From contig JANEZZ010002067.1 of NCBI GenBank assembly GCA_026122225.1, forward strand, positions 1,860,001-1,924,000: a stretch of 64,000 nt of DNA, given 5' to 3'. Position 1 is the stretch's first letter. Each line of letters opens with the position of its first letter. The notes below the pieces were generated by a model that made no database searches, was not told the DNA's origin, and worked only from the letters and a program-made list of their open reading frames with translations. Source of the stretch: Heloderma charlesbogerti (lineage: Eukaryota > Chordata > Lepidosauria > Squamata > Helodermatidae). Shown one piece after another: positions 38,273 to 47,086 of the stretch. Both the position numbers and the translations under genes were made by a program.

Positions 38273-38287
38273 AGCCGGGCGAGACAT
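18962..38287 (-). CDS. FUCA2: Alpha-L-fucosidase 2 (GH29), complete, 7 exons
   Basis: Secreted/lysosomal glycoside hydrolase family 29 enzyme that removes alpha-L-fucose from glycoconjugates. Minus-strand coding exons: 38287-38034, 33408-33221, 32742-32403, 26703-26493, 24978-24788, 22202-22094, 19102-18962 (stop TAG at 18964-18962). Introns are GT..AG; the sum is 1434 nt, giving 477 residues against 467 in human. Residues 1 to about 38 form a signal peptide, with 11 consecutive alanines (5-15) and a leucine-rich core. The fucosidase domain has [30 protein letters not shown] and the nucleophile aspartate at about D238 in EILWSDGD. N-glycosylation sequons occur at N249 (NST), N259 (NES) and N387 (NDS). 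VTNDRWGAG and the GAP-like segment after WSDGD favour FUCA2 over FUCA1. The C-terminal beta-sandwich ends [12 protein letters not shown]. All key residues look intact. Confidence 0.97.
20284..20660. mobile_element. hAT-like non-autonomous DNA transposon
   Basis: The ends are inverted: CAGTGGTCCCCAACC on the left and GGTTGGGGAATCCCTGCTG on the right, fitting the hAT CAnnG-type terminus. Inside lies a nested hairpin: arms of about 35 bp (20358-20392 and about 20463-20500, GGCAGACTTCTGGCCGCTGG and its mirror) enclose a second palindrome, CTACGTAAAGATTTACGTAG. TACAT flanks both ends, but a full 8-bp target duplication is not clear. Lies in FUCA2 intron 6. Confidence 0.8.
22681..22760 (-). mobile_element. 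CR1 LINE 3' end fragment
   Basis: AGAATAGTAGGGTTGGAAGG with the following CATCGAGTCCAACCCC is the reverse complement of the CR1 3' terminus, also seen in plus orientation at 34.9 kb. Lies in FUCA2 intron 5. Confidence 0.8.
24107..24170 (+). mobile_element. L2-type LINE 3' tail
   Basis: AAACCGCCCAGAGAGCTTTG and GGTGGTATAGAAATTTAATTAATTAATT, the common LINE tail in this window, ending in an A/T-rich simple repeat. Confidence 0.7.
24198..24322. repeat. Foldback MITE (family A)
   Basis: Left arm AAGCTGGTGCCCTCCAGGTG, right arm GGGCACCAGGTTGGGGAAAGC. It directly follows a LINE tail. Confidence 0.75.
24513..24678. repeat. Two adjacent family-B foldback MITEs
   Basis: Two diverged copies side by side, about 24513-24598 and 24599-24678. 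The second reads ACTGCAACCCTATATAACC to CAGATCACACTG and is followed by TTA. Confidence 0.6.
25490..26010. repeat. Unclassified interspersed repeat
   Basis: Repeat-like sequence with CTATATAGGCCCAGTCCATG and a reverse LINE-tail-like A/T-rich left part. It looks like a reverse-oriented LINE fragment, but I cannot name the family. Lies in FUCA2 intron 4. Confidence 0.35.
26173..26306. repeat. Foldback MITE (family A)
   Basis: CAGCCTTCTCCAACCTGATG on the left and CACCAGGTTGGGGAAGCCTG on the right, with AACTCC / GGAGTTG-type inner arms. Lies in FUCA2 intron 4, upstream of exon 5. Confidence 0.85.
26780..27120 (+). mobile_element. L2-type LINE 3' region
   Basis: The GTGGTGGCCCCACATTTGTG segment, followed by an A/T-rich 3' UTR and CTGTTAGTAAATACATACATAAAATAAAA, resembles the 3' end of an L2-type LINE. 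Confidence 0.6.
27300..27433 (+). mobile_element. LINE 3' tail
   Basis: Ends GGCAGGGTATAAG followed by a TAAATAAATAAAT repeat. Truncated LINE tail, subfamily not resolved. Confidence 0.5.
27871..28091 (+). mobile_element. 5'-truncated BovB LINE with target duplication
   Basis: The last part of a BovB reading frame ([20 protein letters not shown], then [12 protein letters not shown]) ends in ACTGAACGACTGAACAACAA. An 11-bp direct repeat ACACTTGTGGG flanks it (27860-27870 and 28092-28102), the mark of a recent target-primed insertion. Lies in FUCA2 intron 3. Confidence 0.95.
28966..30280 (-). mobile_element. RTE/BovB-type LINE, second lineage, 5' truncated
   Basis: The minus strand carries fragments of an RTE reverse transcriptase: [41 protein letters not shown], the catalytic [24 protein letters not shown] and [13 protein letters not shown]. 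The 3' end differs from the main BovB copies ([20 protein letters not shown] rather than [14 protein letters not shown]). Frames are broken in at least three places. Lies in FUCA2 intron 3. Confidence 0.85.
30619..30700. repeat. 84-bp foldback MITE (family B)
   Basis: CCTGAAAGTAAGTCCCACTG and its mirrored right half ending ATAGGACTGTGCTG, followed by TTA. Confidence 0.7.
30890..31025 (+). mobile_element. LINE 3' tail
   Basis: A/T-rich 3' UTR ending AAAGGCCGAATATGAATTAA and AATCAATAAA. Truncated LINE end. Confidence 0.45.
31202..31303. repeat. 102-bp MITE with TTA duplication
   Basis: GGAGGCAATCCCATGCATAT to ATAGTATTGTGCCC, with TTA at 31199-31201 and 31304-31306. The interior has GCTGGGGAATGCTGGGAGTT. 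Related half-copies are at 56481-56564 and 62847-62922. Confidence 0.85.
31634..31962. repeat. Large foldback element (about 330 bp)
   Basis: Two arms of about 150 bp meet near 31798. ATTCACATGCAACGGCAGCA at the left is matched by the mirrored CACTGTTATGTGCAAAC at the right. The inner blocks TCAGCCTGACTGGAGGTTGC and GCAACCTCCAATCAGGCTGA pair with one another. Lies in FUCA2 intron 3. Confidence 0.85.
32097..32170. repeat. Compound microsatellite (TC)n(AC)n
   Basis: A TC run switches directly to an AC run, about 74 bp in all. It lies about 230 bp downstream of FUCA2 exon 3 (minus sense). Confidence 0.95.
32885..33075 (+). mobile_element. Diverged tRNA-derived SINE
   Basis: ACTATCTCACAGGGTTCTTA and GGAGGATAAAATGGGATAAT match the body of the SINE at 39.76-40.0 kb, with deletions. 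Lies in FUCA2 intron 2. Confidence 0.6.
34155..34257. repeat. Foldback MITE (family A)
   Basis: Left arm GGTGTCCTCCAGATGTGTTG and right arm CACATCTGGAGGGCACCAGG around a short GATGATGG centre. Confidence 0.85.
34517..34935 (+). mobile_element. CR1 LINE 3' end
   Basis: Encodes the CR1 C-terminus ([19 protein letters not shown], then [19 protein letters not shown]). It ends with the CR1 terminus CCTACTATTCTATGATTCTA. Near 34520-34575 a short TTAGCCTTGAGAAGAG motif is duplicated in tandem. Lies in FUCA2 intron 1. Confidence 0.9.
35038..35290. repeat. BovB 3' fragment between two family-B MITE copies
   Basis: A MITE-like copy (35038-35112) lacks its right terminus. It is followed by about 100 bp of BovB 3' end (GAGTCGGACACGACTTAACG, to about 35213) and then by a second MITE-like copy lacking its left terminus (about 35218-35290). 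Confidence 0.65.
35868..35998 (-). mobile_element. L2-type LINE 3' tail (reverse)
   Basis: ATTAATCGCCCATCTGGCTG ... CACTCTGGGCGATG is the reverse complement of the LINE tail found elsewhere in the window. Confidence 0.6.
36037..36161. repeat. Foldback MITE (family A)
   Basis: AGCCTTCCCCATGCTAGCAT and GATGCCAGCACAGGGAAGGC, with the inner GGGAGTTGTAGTCTAACACA. Confidence 0.8.
37016..37435 (-). mobile_element. BovB LINE 3' fragment
   Basis: The minus strand reads [20 protein letters not shown] through [11 protein letters not shown] without interruption. The left edge carries the terminal TTGTTGTTGTTCAGTCGTG. 5' truncated copy in FUCA2 intron 1. Confidence 0.95.
37479..37571. repeat. Compound microsatellite (AG)n(TG)n(TA)n(CA)n
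   Basis: Four dinucleotide tracts follow each other directly beside the 5' edge of the BovB fragment. Confidence 0.95.
38243..38272 (-). repeat. FUCA2: GCC trinucleotide repeat coding alanines in FUCA2
   Basis: Ten consecutive GCC codons on the minus strand, preceded by one GCT, encode alanines 5-15 of the FUCA2 signal peptide. Confidence 0.95.
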
Positions 38288-38520
38288 GAGGGCGCCCCGT
38301 GAGCCTTCGGCAGCCGTGCTCGCTGCCTTTCCGCGCCGCTCCTTCGCCAGTCAGATGACCGCGCGACGGCAGGCGCACGGCCGGGCTGCTTCCGCCGGCG
38401 GCTTCTTGCTTCCTCGTTTCCCTTGAGACCGCGGTGGCAGCTCGTGGCCGGCCGTGTCCGCTTCCCGTGCTGGCCTTGAGGCAGGGAGTCGTGTCTGAGA
38501 GGGCTTCGGGGACGGGGAGG
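38288..38520 (-). promoter_or_regulatory. FUCA2: FUCA2 CpG-rich promoter region
   Basis: The CpG-rich stretch (about 37680-38520) covers FUCA2 exon 1 and the sequence just upstream of its ATG. No TATA box stands out. The start site cannot be placed. Confidence 0.6.
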
Positions 38521-38524
38521 CGGT

Positions 38525-38596
38525 TTTTTTGTGAACCGCCCAGAGAGCTTCGGCTATTGGGCGGCATAGAAATGAAATAAATAAATAAATAAATAG
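38525..38596 (+). mobile_element. L2-type LINE 3' tail
   Basis: GTGAACCGCCCAGAGAGCTT ... GGGCGGCATAGAAATGAAAT plus an AAATAAAT repeat. Little diverged. Confidence 0.8.
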
Positions 38597-38601
38597 GTTC
38601 A

Positions 38602-38737
38602 AGCCTTCCCCAAGTTGGCGCCTTCCAGATGTTTTGGACGAACCTTCCCAGAATTTCTGGCCATTGGCCGTGCTGGCTGGGGCCGAAGGGAGTTAAAGGC
38701 CAACACATCTGGAGGGCAGCAGGTTGGGGAAGGCTGC
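38602..38737. repeat. Foldback MITE (family A)
   Basis: AGCCTTCCCCAAGTTGGCGC on the left and GGCAGCAGGTTGGGGAAGGC on the right. It directly follows the LINE tail. Confidence 0.85.
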
Positions 38738-38755
38738 AGTAGCTTTGGAGGTAGT

Positions 38756-39057
38756 GGGGCCGCGGTGGCTTAGTGGTTAAGACGCTGAACTGCAGACCGG
38801 AAGGTGGGCAGGACAGCAGTTCGAGACCCCAGCTTCTGCCAACCTAGCAGTTCGAAAGCAAGAAATTGCAAGTAGATAAATAGGTACCGCTTCGGCGGGA
38901 AAGGTAACAGCGTTCCGTGCACCTCGGTGTTCAGTCATGCCGGCCACATGGCCACGGAAGCGTCTTCGGACAGCGCTGGCTCTTCGGCTTAGAAACGGGG
39001 ATGAGCACCGCACCCTAGAGTCGGACACGACTGGTTGGGGACACCTTTACCTTTACA
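38756..39057 (+). mobile_element. Sauria-type SINE (tRNA-derived, BovB-like tail)
   Basis: The 5' part is tRNA-like, with a box A region TGGCTTAGTGGTTAAG and a box B region AGTTCGAGACC. The body has GGTACCGCTTCGGCGGG. The 3' tail AGAGTCGGACACGACTGG is shared with the BovB LINEs in the window, consistent with BovB mobilising it. It looks full-length. Confidence 0.9.
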
Positions 39058-39762
39058 GTCCTCAGGCTGCCGTCCTCAGCATGCTTTTAACTCGGCAATA
39101 AAAATCAACGGGGGTTGTTGTCATTCAAGTAAACTGTCAGCCTCGACTGGTTTGGATCCATCAAAATAAGTACCTCCTCACCCACCCCCAAAATACATGG
39201 GCTGAATCGAGTGCTATTGTTTCTGTATATGATTGCACTATAAATTTGCTTTCTCACTGGGTGATTCCAGAAGAGACTTCTATTGTGCAGCTGCGTTGCC
39301 TCATTCCCGGGATTCCACAATGGGATCAAGAAGATGGCGTCTTCAATTTGTAGCCCTCCTGTGTTTCCCCACCACTTCTGCCCTCCGTTTTTTGCCAGAA
39401 AAAACCCGATTAAGAAAGAAAAGATAGAATAGCTGCACAATGCCTTTTGATTGTGAGCAATGGGAGACCTCTGTGTGGAAACACCCTGTTTTTAAAGGAT
39501 GCTAATCGGTGCTTCCAGATGGACAGCTTATGTCTCTCACAATCAAAAGACATTGTGTAGCTATCCCATCTTTTCTTCCTTAACAGGTTTGTTCTGGTAA
39601 GCAAAAAGAACAGCAGTGGGAAAACATGGAAGGGTTACCAGTGGAAGATGATGACATCTGTAACCCTGCACCCCAGAAAATTCTGTGAATGAGCAAGGTC
39701 AATTGCACGATAAAAGCCTTGTCTAGAAGCACCCAATGTGTACTGAACTTGTATTTAAATAC

Positions 39763-40001
39763 AAGTGTGGTGTAAGAGTGTCGGACTAGGAGCAGGGAGA
39801 TCCGGGTTCTAGTCCCCACTCAGCCATGGAAGCTCACTGCGTGACTTTGGGCCAGTCACAGACTCTCAGCCCAACCCACCTCACAGGGTTGTTGTTGTGA
39901 GGATAAAATGGAGAGGAGGAGGATAATGTAAGCCGCCTTGGGTTCCTTGCAAGAGGAAAAAAGGCGGGGTATAAATGCAGTAAATAAATAAATAAATAAA
40001 A
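39763..40001 (+). mobile_element. tRNA-derived SINE, second family
   Basis: TGGTGTAAGAGTGTCGGACT (box A region) and GGGTTCTAGTCCCC (box B region), then CTCACAGGGTTGTTGTTGTG, ending GGCGGGGTATAAATGCAG and an AAATA tail. A diverged relative lies at 32885-33075. Confidence 0.85.
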
Positions 40002-40129
40002 TAGTGGTGCTTACCTGCCATTTTTACCTGTTTGGGGGTGCCTTCAGCTGTAATCCTATACACACACTAACTTAAAAATCCTGTACTCACCTGAACTCAG
40101 TGGGGCTTAGTTTGGAGTCGACATGTATA

Positions 40130-40275
40130 TTAGTTCACACTGCTTTTATATTGCTCTCTAATATTGTGGTGGTTTAAAGTTTGTGTTTGTTTTTATTTGT
40201 TCTATTTGTAATTTTAACTTCCTGAAAGTGGTCCTGGCAACCTGTTGGATGGCGGGATATAAATTAATAAAATAG
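40130..40275 (+). mobile_element. LINE 3' tail
   Basis: A/T-rich segment ending GGATGGCGGGATATAAATTA and ATAAAATA. Truncated LINE end. Confidence 0.5.
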
Positions 40276-42640
40276 TTTGAACATTTATATGGACAATTTT
40301 GCTAGGATATACATTATATAAAATTTTGAAATTCTGACCAAGTTAGTATTTTTGGAAGACAGGTATTTGACGATAATAGTAAAGCACAATGATCGGAAAG
40401 CCTCATTTCAGATGTCTTGTTAATCCATTTTGTATGTTTCTTTCTCTTTGAAAATGAATAAGGAAGTTGAGCTTCGGTTTTACTTGAAACAAAGAATATT
40501 GTCTTGAACATGCACATTCTGATACCTCAAACAAGAAAAATATTACATTATCTTAGGTTTTATATCTTTCATGGACCTCTTGAAAATGGGTATGGGAGCT
40601 GAAGTGGAATTCAAACTTGAAATGTAGAGTTTTGTCTCCTGTATGTGTCTACTAAATCTCATTCTAATATCTCAAGCTTCAACAGAGTGAATCACATGAC
40701 AATCTTACAGACAGAATGTTGAATAGATGAGTTAAACTAAAGACCTCATTTTGTCAACTGATTTATTGCATCTAAATACAAGGCCAACTGTGCTCTCTGG
40801 ACTATAAGGAAGCATGTATTGAAGTTAATATTTCAAAACACTGAAATGAATTATCTCACCAGACCTCATGGGATTTGGCAAGCTCAGATACCACAGCATG
40901 AGCTCATCACCACAAAGCGTACTTGTTTTCTCTTTCAAATGTTGAATGTATGTAACTAGCTCCTACGTTGATATTTGTACATAAGATCCAAATAACTGCT
41001 TTAATAGGGTCCAGTTGCTTGCATTCATCAAGAGTAACTTTTTTCATGAACAGTGGACCCGTGTGCCATATTGTAAACTACTTTTGAAAAACTCACCTCA
41101 AAATTGATTTCCATTTAGCATGGGGGCTCCTTTTTGAGAAACACTAATTCAAACCTCTTTGAGTATGTGAAACTGGTTGCGCAGTTCTTTGGATGCTAAT
41201 TCTTGAGTTTAATGTGCAAAGAATAATTCATAATATACAAAGAACTCATCTTACAATTCAAGACAATTAGCTATTTTTGCAGCTTCTGAAAGACTGACAG
41301 TATTGCAGCCTTTTATTAGATTAATTGCCTTTGTTGTTGTTGGGTCCACTTGTATTTCTTCAAAGTGTAGCTGCCCTTGCAGACTTCCACAGGTTCAGTG
41401 TACATTGAGTAGCAATACAATCCATACCATGGACCTGTCTAGTGCTGTACTGTTGGTGCATTTTGTTCTATACTCCTAGCTATAAGAGATATATTCTGTC
41501 CTGATCTGTACTCTTCAAATCAATCTGCAAAAAAACACACAACTTCAGTTATTGTTCAGTTATTGTTCTTTGGCAGTTGGGAGGGAAGAGACTGACTACA
41601 AAATTCCTGTCTGGAAGATTGTGTCTATCTCTCTGCAGTAGGGGTAAGCTTGGCATAGCATCATCATTTGTGCCTAACAGGTATGCTACTGGACACACTA
41701 ACCATTATACTAAGTTACAGACTTTCATGAAGATTAATGGAGAAATGCTGTCTCCCACATCCATTTGCATATCTAGAGAACAGCCTCTTTGCAGTCATTT
41801 TGAAGCAGAGTATCTGCAGAGCTGGCCAGAGATCATTACTGTGCCACAATTATCAGCTGCCGATTACAGAGATATCAGGGGCAGGGGGCTTCTATCAGAA
41901 AAGATGGATTTCACATATCTCTGCTGTACTTTTTATTTAATTGTCGTATCTGGTGATAAGATTGTATTTTTATAAATACAGAGTATCTAAATGTAAAAAT
42001 ACCCTGTCTTGAATATATGCTCTGAAAGAAATTTCAAACAACACTTTTAACTTTTTGAAAACTCTCTAGATGCAAATGCTGCCAGAACTGCCTTGAAGGA
42101 GCTGGCTCACTTTGCTCGTTCACTTGCTCATTCAATTATCTTTGAATGATGAGCTGCTCATGTTTAATGCAGCATAAATGTACCTTTTGTCATCTATCAA
42201 AAGTTGAAGTGTATATGCACTTACTGGTCCAAAGATATTTTCCTTGTACAGCACTATAGGCTCATTTGGCAGACTCCCACACGTTGAAAGGAAGAGCGCT
42301 TTCATAATGGACTGCATTACCGTATTAACCTTATTTGGCATTGACTCTTATTTGATTATTTAGTATCAAGAGGGCAAAATGACCTGGTGAATAATGTCCC
42401 ATAATCTCAGTGGCAATTGTTCAAATAATGATAGAATGGCCTGTGGCATCTTTTATGGACACCAGCAGGCAGTTATTAAGGCAGACTGTTCAACCAATGC
42501 ATCAGTTAATTTACTCCTTCCCATATTGTGATGGTAATATATTTCTTTTCTTATTTAGAAATATATAGTCTTTTCAGTTCAGTTGAATTCCCAAAGAAGA
42601 GAACACCAGTAAAAAGTTACAAACTACAATTTAAAAACAC
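40276..42640. other. Intergenic, nothing recognised
   Basis: No exon, repeat family or RNA gene recognised. The 132-codon open frame at 41577-41975 has no family resemblance and no splice context. Confidence 0.5.
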
Positions 42641-43116
42641 GGAGAGAGCAACCCTTTGGCCACTAGACACTGTCTAGAGGGCCATAGGATATGCTCGTTT
42701 CCGGGAACCAACCTTGGAGCCTCCGTTCCAGGGTTGTTTCCCAGAAAACTGACTGCCCCCCCCATCTGTACTGCCTCAGAGGCAGCGCAGAGAAGCCCCA
42801 TCCTCCGTGCTCGCAAGAGGAGCGCGGAGCGACTGAAAAGCATTTCACCATTGAAAAGGGGTGGGGCTGGGGGGCGTTCTGGGGTAGGGAGAGCGGAGCT
42901 GCGCGTACAACACATCCAATGTGTCGTACGACAGCTTCCTCTGCCAGATGCCCCACTGCTGCTAGACAGCTGAAAGCAGCTGTCTAGCAAAAAATAGCAA
43001 GATGGGAGAGGTGCAGAGCAAACGATCCCCCCCATGCCTCTCCTGCCTTGCTTTGGATAGGCGGTCACCTCCAAAGTCGGAGGCGGCCGCCTATCTAGTC
43101 AGGTTTGCCCCCTAAC
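42641..43116. mobile_element. Harbinger-like non-autonomous element (family C)
   Basis: Left end AGAGAGCAACCCTTTGGCC, right end CTATCTAGTCAGGTTTGCCC. The interior shares TTTCCGGGAACCAACCTTGG and GGAGGCGGCCGCCTATC with the other copies. It has an extra stretch near 42834-42858 that the copies at 44.8 and 54.6 kb lack. Confidence 0.85.
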
Positions 43117-44300
43117 ACAAGAAAAGATGATGAAAGCTGAACCCTATAGCAGGAGGGACAATACACCACTTCCTCTGAAAACATACACCTTCAATGTTAG
43201 ATTTACAATTGCTATGCTGAACGTTGTTGTGTGTGTGTGGCGAATTGCTATAGAAGGTTGGATATGGAAGAGTTAAAGAAGGCAGCTGCAGGGCAAGGAT
43301 AAAATAATATTTCAGGAAAAATAGCCCAGTTGATGGTGCTTCAACATTTTAACTCTTTTGTGACCTTGCAAGCACTCAGCTTTCACAGGTTGAATCAAAA
43401 TATTTGTTTCGTTGCCCTATTCATCATAATATGGCAATGTGTCTCATTGATCATTCTTCCAACCCGTCAGCCAACAATCCTACAGGTGAGCAATCTGTGC
43501 GTTTTAATGTTGGCAGCTCCTGCATACCCTGAAGATATATCTACAGTGTAGATTCTACACATTGCTTTGGAAAAGCTTTGGAGCATTTTCTGCCAGTTCA
43601 AGCCATAAAAAAACACACATCCATTTTTCAGTATATATGTAGCCTAGTATACAATGACTTGTTGCCTCAAATAGCTGCACCAGATGATCTGAGATGTACT
43701 CCAGGAGGACACACTGCAGTGTTGCAGGCAATGCTGGAATGCAATTCTTGGACTGCACACTGCTTCATTGGTGGCCTAACAATTTTGCCACCCTGAGCAA
43801 CCATATGGGTTGATAGTGCAGCGGGGCTGCTAACTTGGCCTACCTATCCAGCACAAAAGATGATAATTTCTTCATAAGCAGCACACTTAACTTTGATTTT
43901 CTAGGCATACTGTGTCCTCTTCCTACCATTACTGTGTCCACCATCTGGGCTACTTCCTCTATTCCTTGTCTTTCCCCTGCTACAGAATCAAATTGGAGAC
44001 CTGCATACTGGGAGAAGAGGAGTGGGTAGAAAAGGAACTGGGCAAGATGCTCAGTGACTGAATACTCCCCTTGCCCTGGGAACATTAAGCCTGCAATCCT
44101 ATGAACATTGAGAACATTGAGGACTTACTTCCAAGTAAACGTGCATAGGGTTGCATGGGGATAGAACAACGCTATTGGAGGGTGGGAAGTTCCGAAGCAG
44201 AGGAATTGCCTTATTCAAAGTACAGAAGGGAGGGAAGAGCAGCACTATTCTTTTCCATCCCAACCTTTTTGAGGGTTTTTTTTTTACAACTTACCTTCCA
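43117..44300. other. Intergenic, mostly unrecognised
   Basis: One probable family-B MITE at about 44091-44157 (TGCAATCCTATGAACATTGA to GCATAGGGTTGCAT). Nothing else recognised. Confidence 0.5.
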
Positions 44301-44311
44301 ATGATTGCAAT

Positions 44312-44390
44312 GGGTTGTATCCAATGTCAGTCCTACTTAGAGTAGACCCTCTGAAATGAATGGGACTTAAGTTAGTCATGACTACCTTCC
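44312..44390. repeat. Single arm of the 9.47-kb palindrome family
   Basis: GTATCCAATGTCAGTCCTAC ... GAAATGAATGGGACTTAAGT matches one arm of the element at 9473-9604. Confidence 0.65.
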
Positions 44391-44840
44391 TATGCCCTCC
44401 CCGAAGGGCCATAGGAATGCACCTTTAGAGGTATAAGTAAGATGTCTAGATTGCAACCTGACAGCTGGAAAAGAAGTACAGAGAATCAAAATGCCCAGTG
44501 AATGCATGTGACCAGGTGACCTGTGTTCCTGCCTGTTCACTCTGCTGTCCAGGTGCTAACTGTGGATGGACAACAGTTCTTATGGGTATTTATCTTTAAA
44601 CCAGAATCGAACAGGACATCCTTTTAAATAGAGACAACAAAGAGTCTTGTGGCACCTTAAGCTTCTGTGGATACTTTCCTCTTCAAAGAGAGAAATGTAA
44701 AAGAGGACACGTGGCTATCCTACCAAAGTGATGAACCACAGGGGTACCTGCAGAGCAAACAAGTAAAATGACATGCTCCACAATAAGGTAAAAGTTATTA
44801 AATAAAATTATAAATTAAAGAAATTATAAATTATCGTAAT

Positions 44841-45236
44841 TTAGGGAGCAATCCTATGGCTGCTAGACATAGGATATGGTGTTTTCCGGGAACCAACCTC
44901 GAAGCCCGCACTCCGAGGTCGGTTCCCGGAGAACTGTCCTCCCCCCACTTCCATGCTGCCTCCGAGGCAGCCTGGAACAGCCCCGCCCTCTGCACTCACA
45001 AGAGGAGCATGGAGCGGCCAGAAAGGGGCATGGCTGGGGGCGTTCCAGGGCGGGGAGATCGTAACTGCCCGTACGACACATCGTACAGCACTCTGTGCTC
45101 CTGTCTAGCTGAAAATGCAGGGCAGGAGAAGCGCAGAGGGAACAATCCCCTCCGTGCTTTTCCTGCCCTGCTTTGGATAGGCAGCCGCCTCTGAATTTGG
45201 AGGCGGCTACCTATCTAGATAGGATTGCTCCCTTAG
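44841..45236. mobile_element. Harbinger-like non-autonomous element (family C), intact ends
   Basis: TTA GGGAGCAATCCTATGG at the left and TAGGATTGCTCCC TTA at the right. TTA directly flanks both inverted ends. About 390 bp. Confidence 0.9.
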
Positions 45237-45284
45237 GAGACTACTGGTCCACAGTTGAAAAACATTAATGGTTGTTGCTATTTT

Positions 45285-45421
45285 ATAGCTTGGTATCGAG
45301 TGTTTTGTTTTTATATTACTGGCATTTCATTTTTGTGATTTTTTAAAAATCTAAACCACCTTGAGGGGGCTTTCAGCCCCTAAAGGTGGTGTATGGATAC
45401 ATTAAATAAATAAATAAAATC
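45285..45421 (+). mobile_element. LINE 3' tail
   Basis: AAACCACCTTGAGGGGGCTT ... GGTGGTGTATGGATACATTA plus an AAATAAAT repeat. Confidence 0.55.
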
Positions 45422-45624
45422 AATGTCTCACAGTTGCTCTTTTTCTCACCGTACTAGAGGTTATGTTCTAATAGTACAAACCCACATTCTAAAAATACAA
45501 AATCCAGTACCTGCATACACCTGAGCATTCCCCATCTGCCTTGTTAATCATCATCATTATTATTACAAGTTGGTTACCTGCGAACACAGTTCACAGAGAA
45601 AAATCAAATCTAACAAAAGGTTTA

Positions 45625-46460
45625 ACTCAACTAACTGCATTTATTGATACATTCAAAGTGGTACATCTTTTATATTTACAAAACCTCCTTGAATACAATG
45701 TTCTTGGTGTAAACTCCAGGGTGGCCACTGGTCCATTGATGACCTGAATCCTGAGGTTTGCCAGTGACCACACATGACTCACAGCAATGTAGAGTTGTCC
45801 ATAGCAGAAGATAGGTGTAGGCAGATAGATACCAACCTGGTCCACAGTCTGTCGTTGGCTCTTGTTGATGCTAATGGCAAAGGCCAGACGAACAGGGAAC
45901 TGGTGATGTTGGAAGGGGAGAGATGAGTCAGAAGGTACAAGGCTGATCCTTGTCAGGAAGATCTGCTTACTTTTAAGCCTGTCCAATGAGGGCTTCCTGA
46001 TACAGACAGCTGTTGTGCATGGCAAGCATGATGAATCTTGTGCCATTTATAAGACCCTGAGTCACATCCAGGTTCCATCTTGAGTGGTGTGTAGAAGGAA
46101 ACAAAGCCTAGGGCACTGTTGTACATGCAAATGTCCTTCAGGAATTGCTTGCCAAGAGCAGAACTGTCAATGACAATTTTGTGGATGAAGTCTGGAACTG
46201 TGAGCAGTGGTAGTGGAACCTTTCCACCATGGCAGCAATTGAAAAGCATTTCACCATTGAAAAGCAAGGTGTTGCAGTGATTGCAAATCTTGACACGATG
46301 CCAATATCATAGCTGTTGATATTGGTTGCAGAACACATGCCAACAGGCACAGTCTGCTCCCTATGCCTGGGCTGGTTTGAGATAAGTTACTGATGCAAAA
46401 CCAGTCAGAACTTCGATGTCATCAAAAGGCCAACAGGTCACCTCCATATGCAGGCTTGTT
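45625..46460 (-). pseudogene. Helitron remnant, internally deleted
   Basis: The minus strand holds two separate parts of a Helitron Rep-helicase protein. The first (about 46270-46090) has CCHGGKVPLPLL and YNSALGFVSF, from the Helitron-like N-terminal domain upstream of the HUH nuclease. The second (about 46065-45640) has NGTRF, FPVRLAFAISINKSQRQT, GIYLPTPIF and GQLYIAVSHVWSL, the last motifs of the PIF1-type helicase. The nuclease and most of the helicase are missing between them, and the frame shifts, so it cannot be functional. I could not define the 5' TC or 3' CTRR ends. Confidence 0.8.
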
Positions 46461-46564
46461 GAGGTGGGCGCGGCAGCACACAGGCGGGGGCAAAAAGCTT
46501 CTTCTTTAGGGGCTGGAGGGGTAGAATTAGCTCAGTGGCATGAGGCCCACTTAGACTTCTGGTT

Positions 46565-46675
46565 CACCTGCTTATTTATTTATTTCATTTCTATACTGCC
46601 CAATAGCCAAAGCTCTCTGGGTGGTTCACAAAAATTAAAACCCCAAAGCACAACATAAAACAATATAAAATATAT
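46565..46675 (-). mobile_element. L2-type LINE 3' tail (reverse)
   Basis: TTTCTATACTGCCCAATAGC ... CTCTCTGGGTGGTTCAC is the reverse complement of the common LINE tail. It separates the Helitron remnant from the BovB locus. Confidence 0.75.
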
Positions 46676-46707
46676 CAGTAAGCAATTGCCTTCTAGGCAT
46701 GTTAGTT

Positions 46708-47086
46708 ATGGACAGAGGTCCGTATCATTGTTCAGGAGGCAGCAACTCAATCCATCCCAAAGAAAAAGAAATGCAAGAAAGCCAAGTGGCTGTCTGATGA
46801 GGCTTTACAAGTAGCTGCGGAAAGAAGGGAAGCGAAAAGCAAGGGAGAAAGGGGAAGATATATCCAATGGAATGCAGAGTTCCAGAGAATAGCAAGGAGA
46901 GACAAGAAGGCCTTCTTAAATGAACAATGCAAAGAAATTGAGGAAAACAACAGAATGGGAAAGACTAGAGGTTTCTTCAAGAAAATTGAAGATCTCAAGG
47001 GAACGTTTTGTGCAAAGATGAGCATGATAAAGGACAAAGAAGGCAGGGACCTAACAGAAGCAGATGAGATTAAGAAGAGGTGAAAA
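46708..47086 (+). mobile_element. Duplicated internal BovB segment
   Basis: About 380 bp nearly identical to 47972-48350 of the BovB copy just downstream (both contain GGAGGCAGCAACTCAATCCA and end around GATTAAGAAGAGGTG). It encodes the linker between the endonuclease and reverse transcriptase. It joins directly to the start of the BovB endonuclease frame at about 47087. Confidence 0.9.

Noticed and set aside
38154..38708. 184-codon minus-strand open frame
   Set aside because: Crosses a LINE tail and a MITE into the FUCA2 promoter; shadow of FUCA2 exon 1.
38756..39057. A genuine tRNA gene
   Set aside because: Box A and B are present, but the sequence continues into a SINE body and BovB-like tail, and a cloverleaf is not maintained.
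41577..41975. 132-codon open frame in the intergenic region
   Set aside because: No motif, signal or splice context; sequence looks random.
45953..46267. A functional helicase or DNA-repair gene
   Set aside because: The motifs belong to a Helitron protein, the core is missing and frames are shifted.
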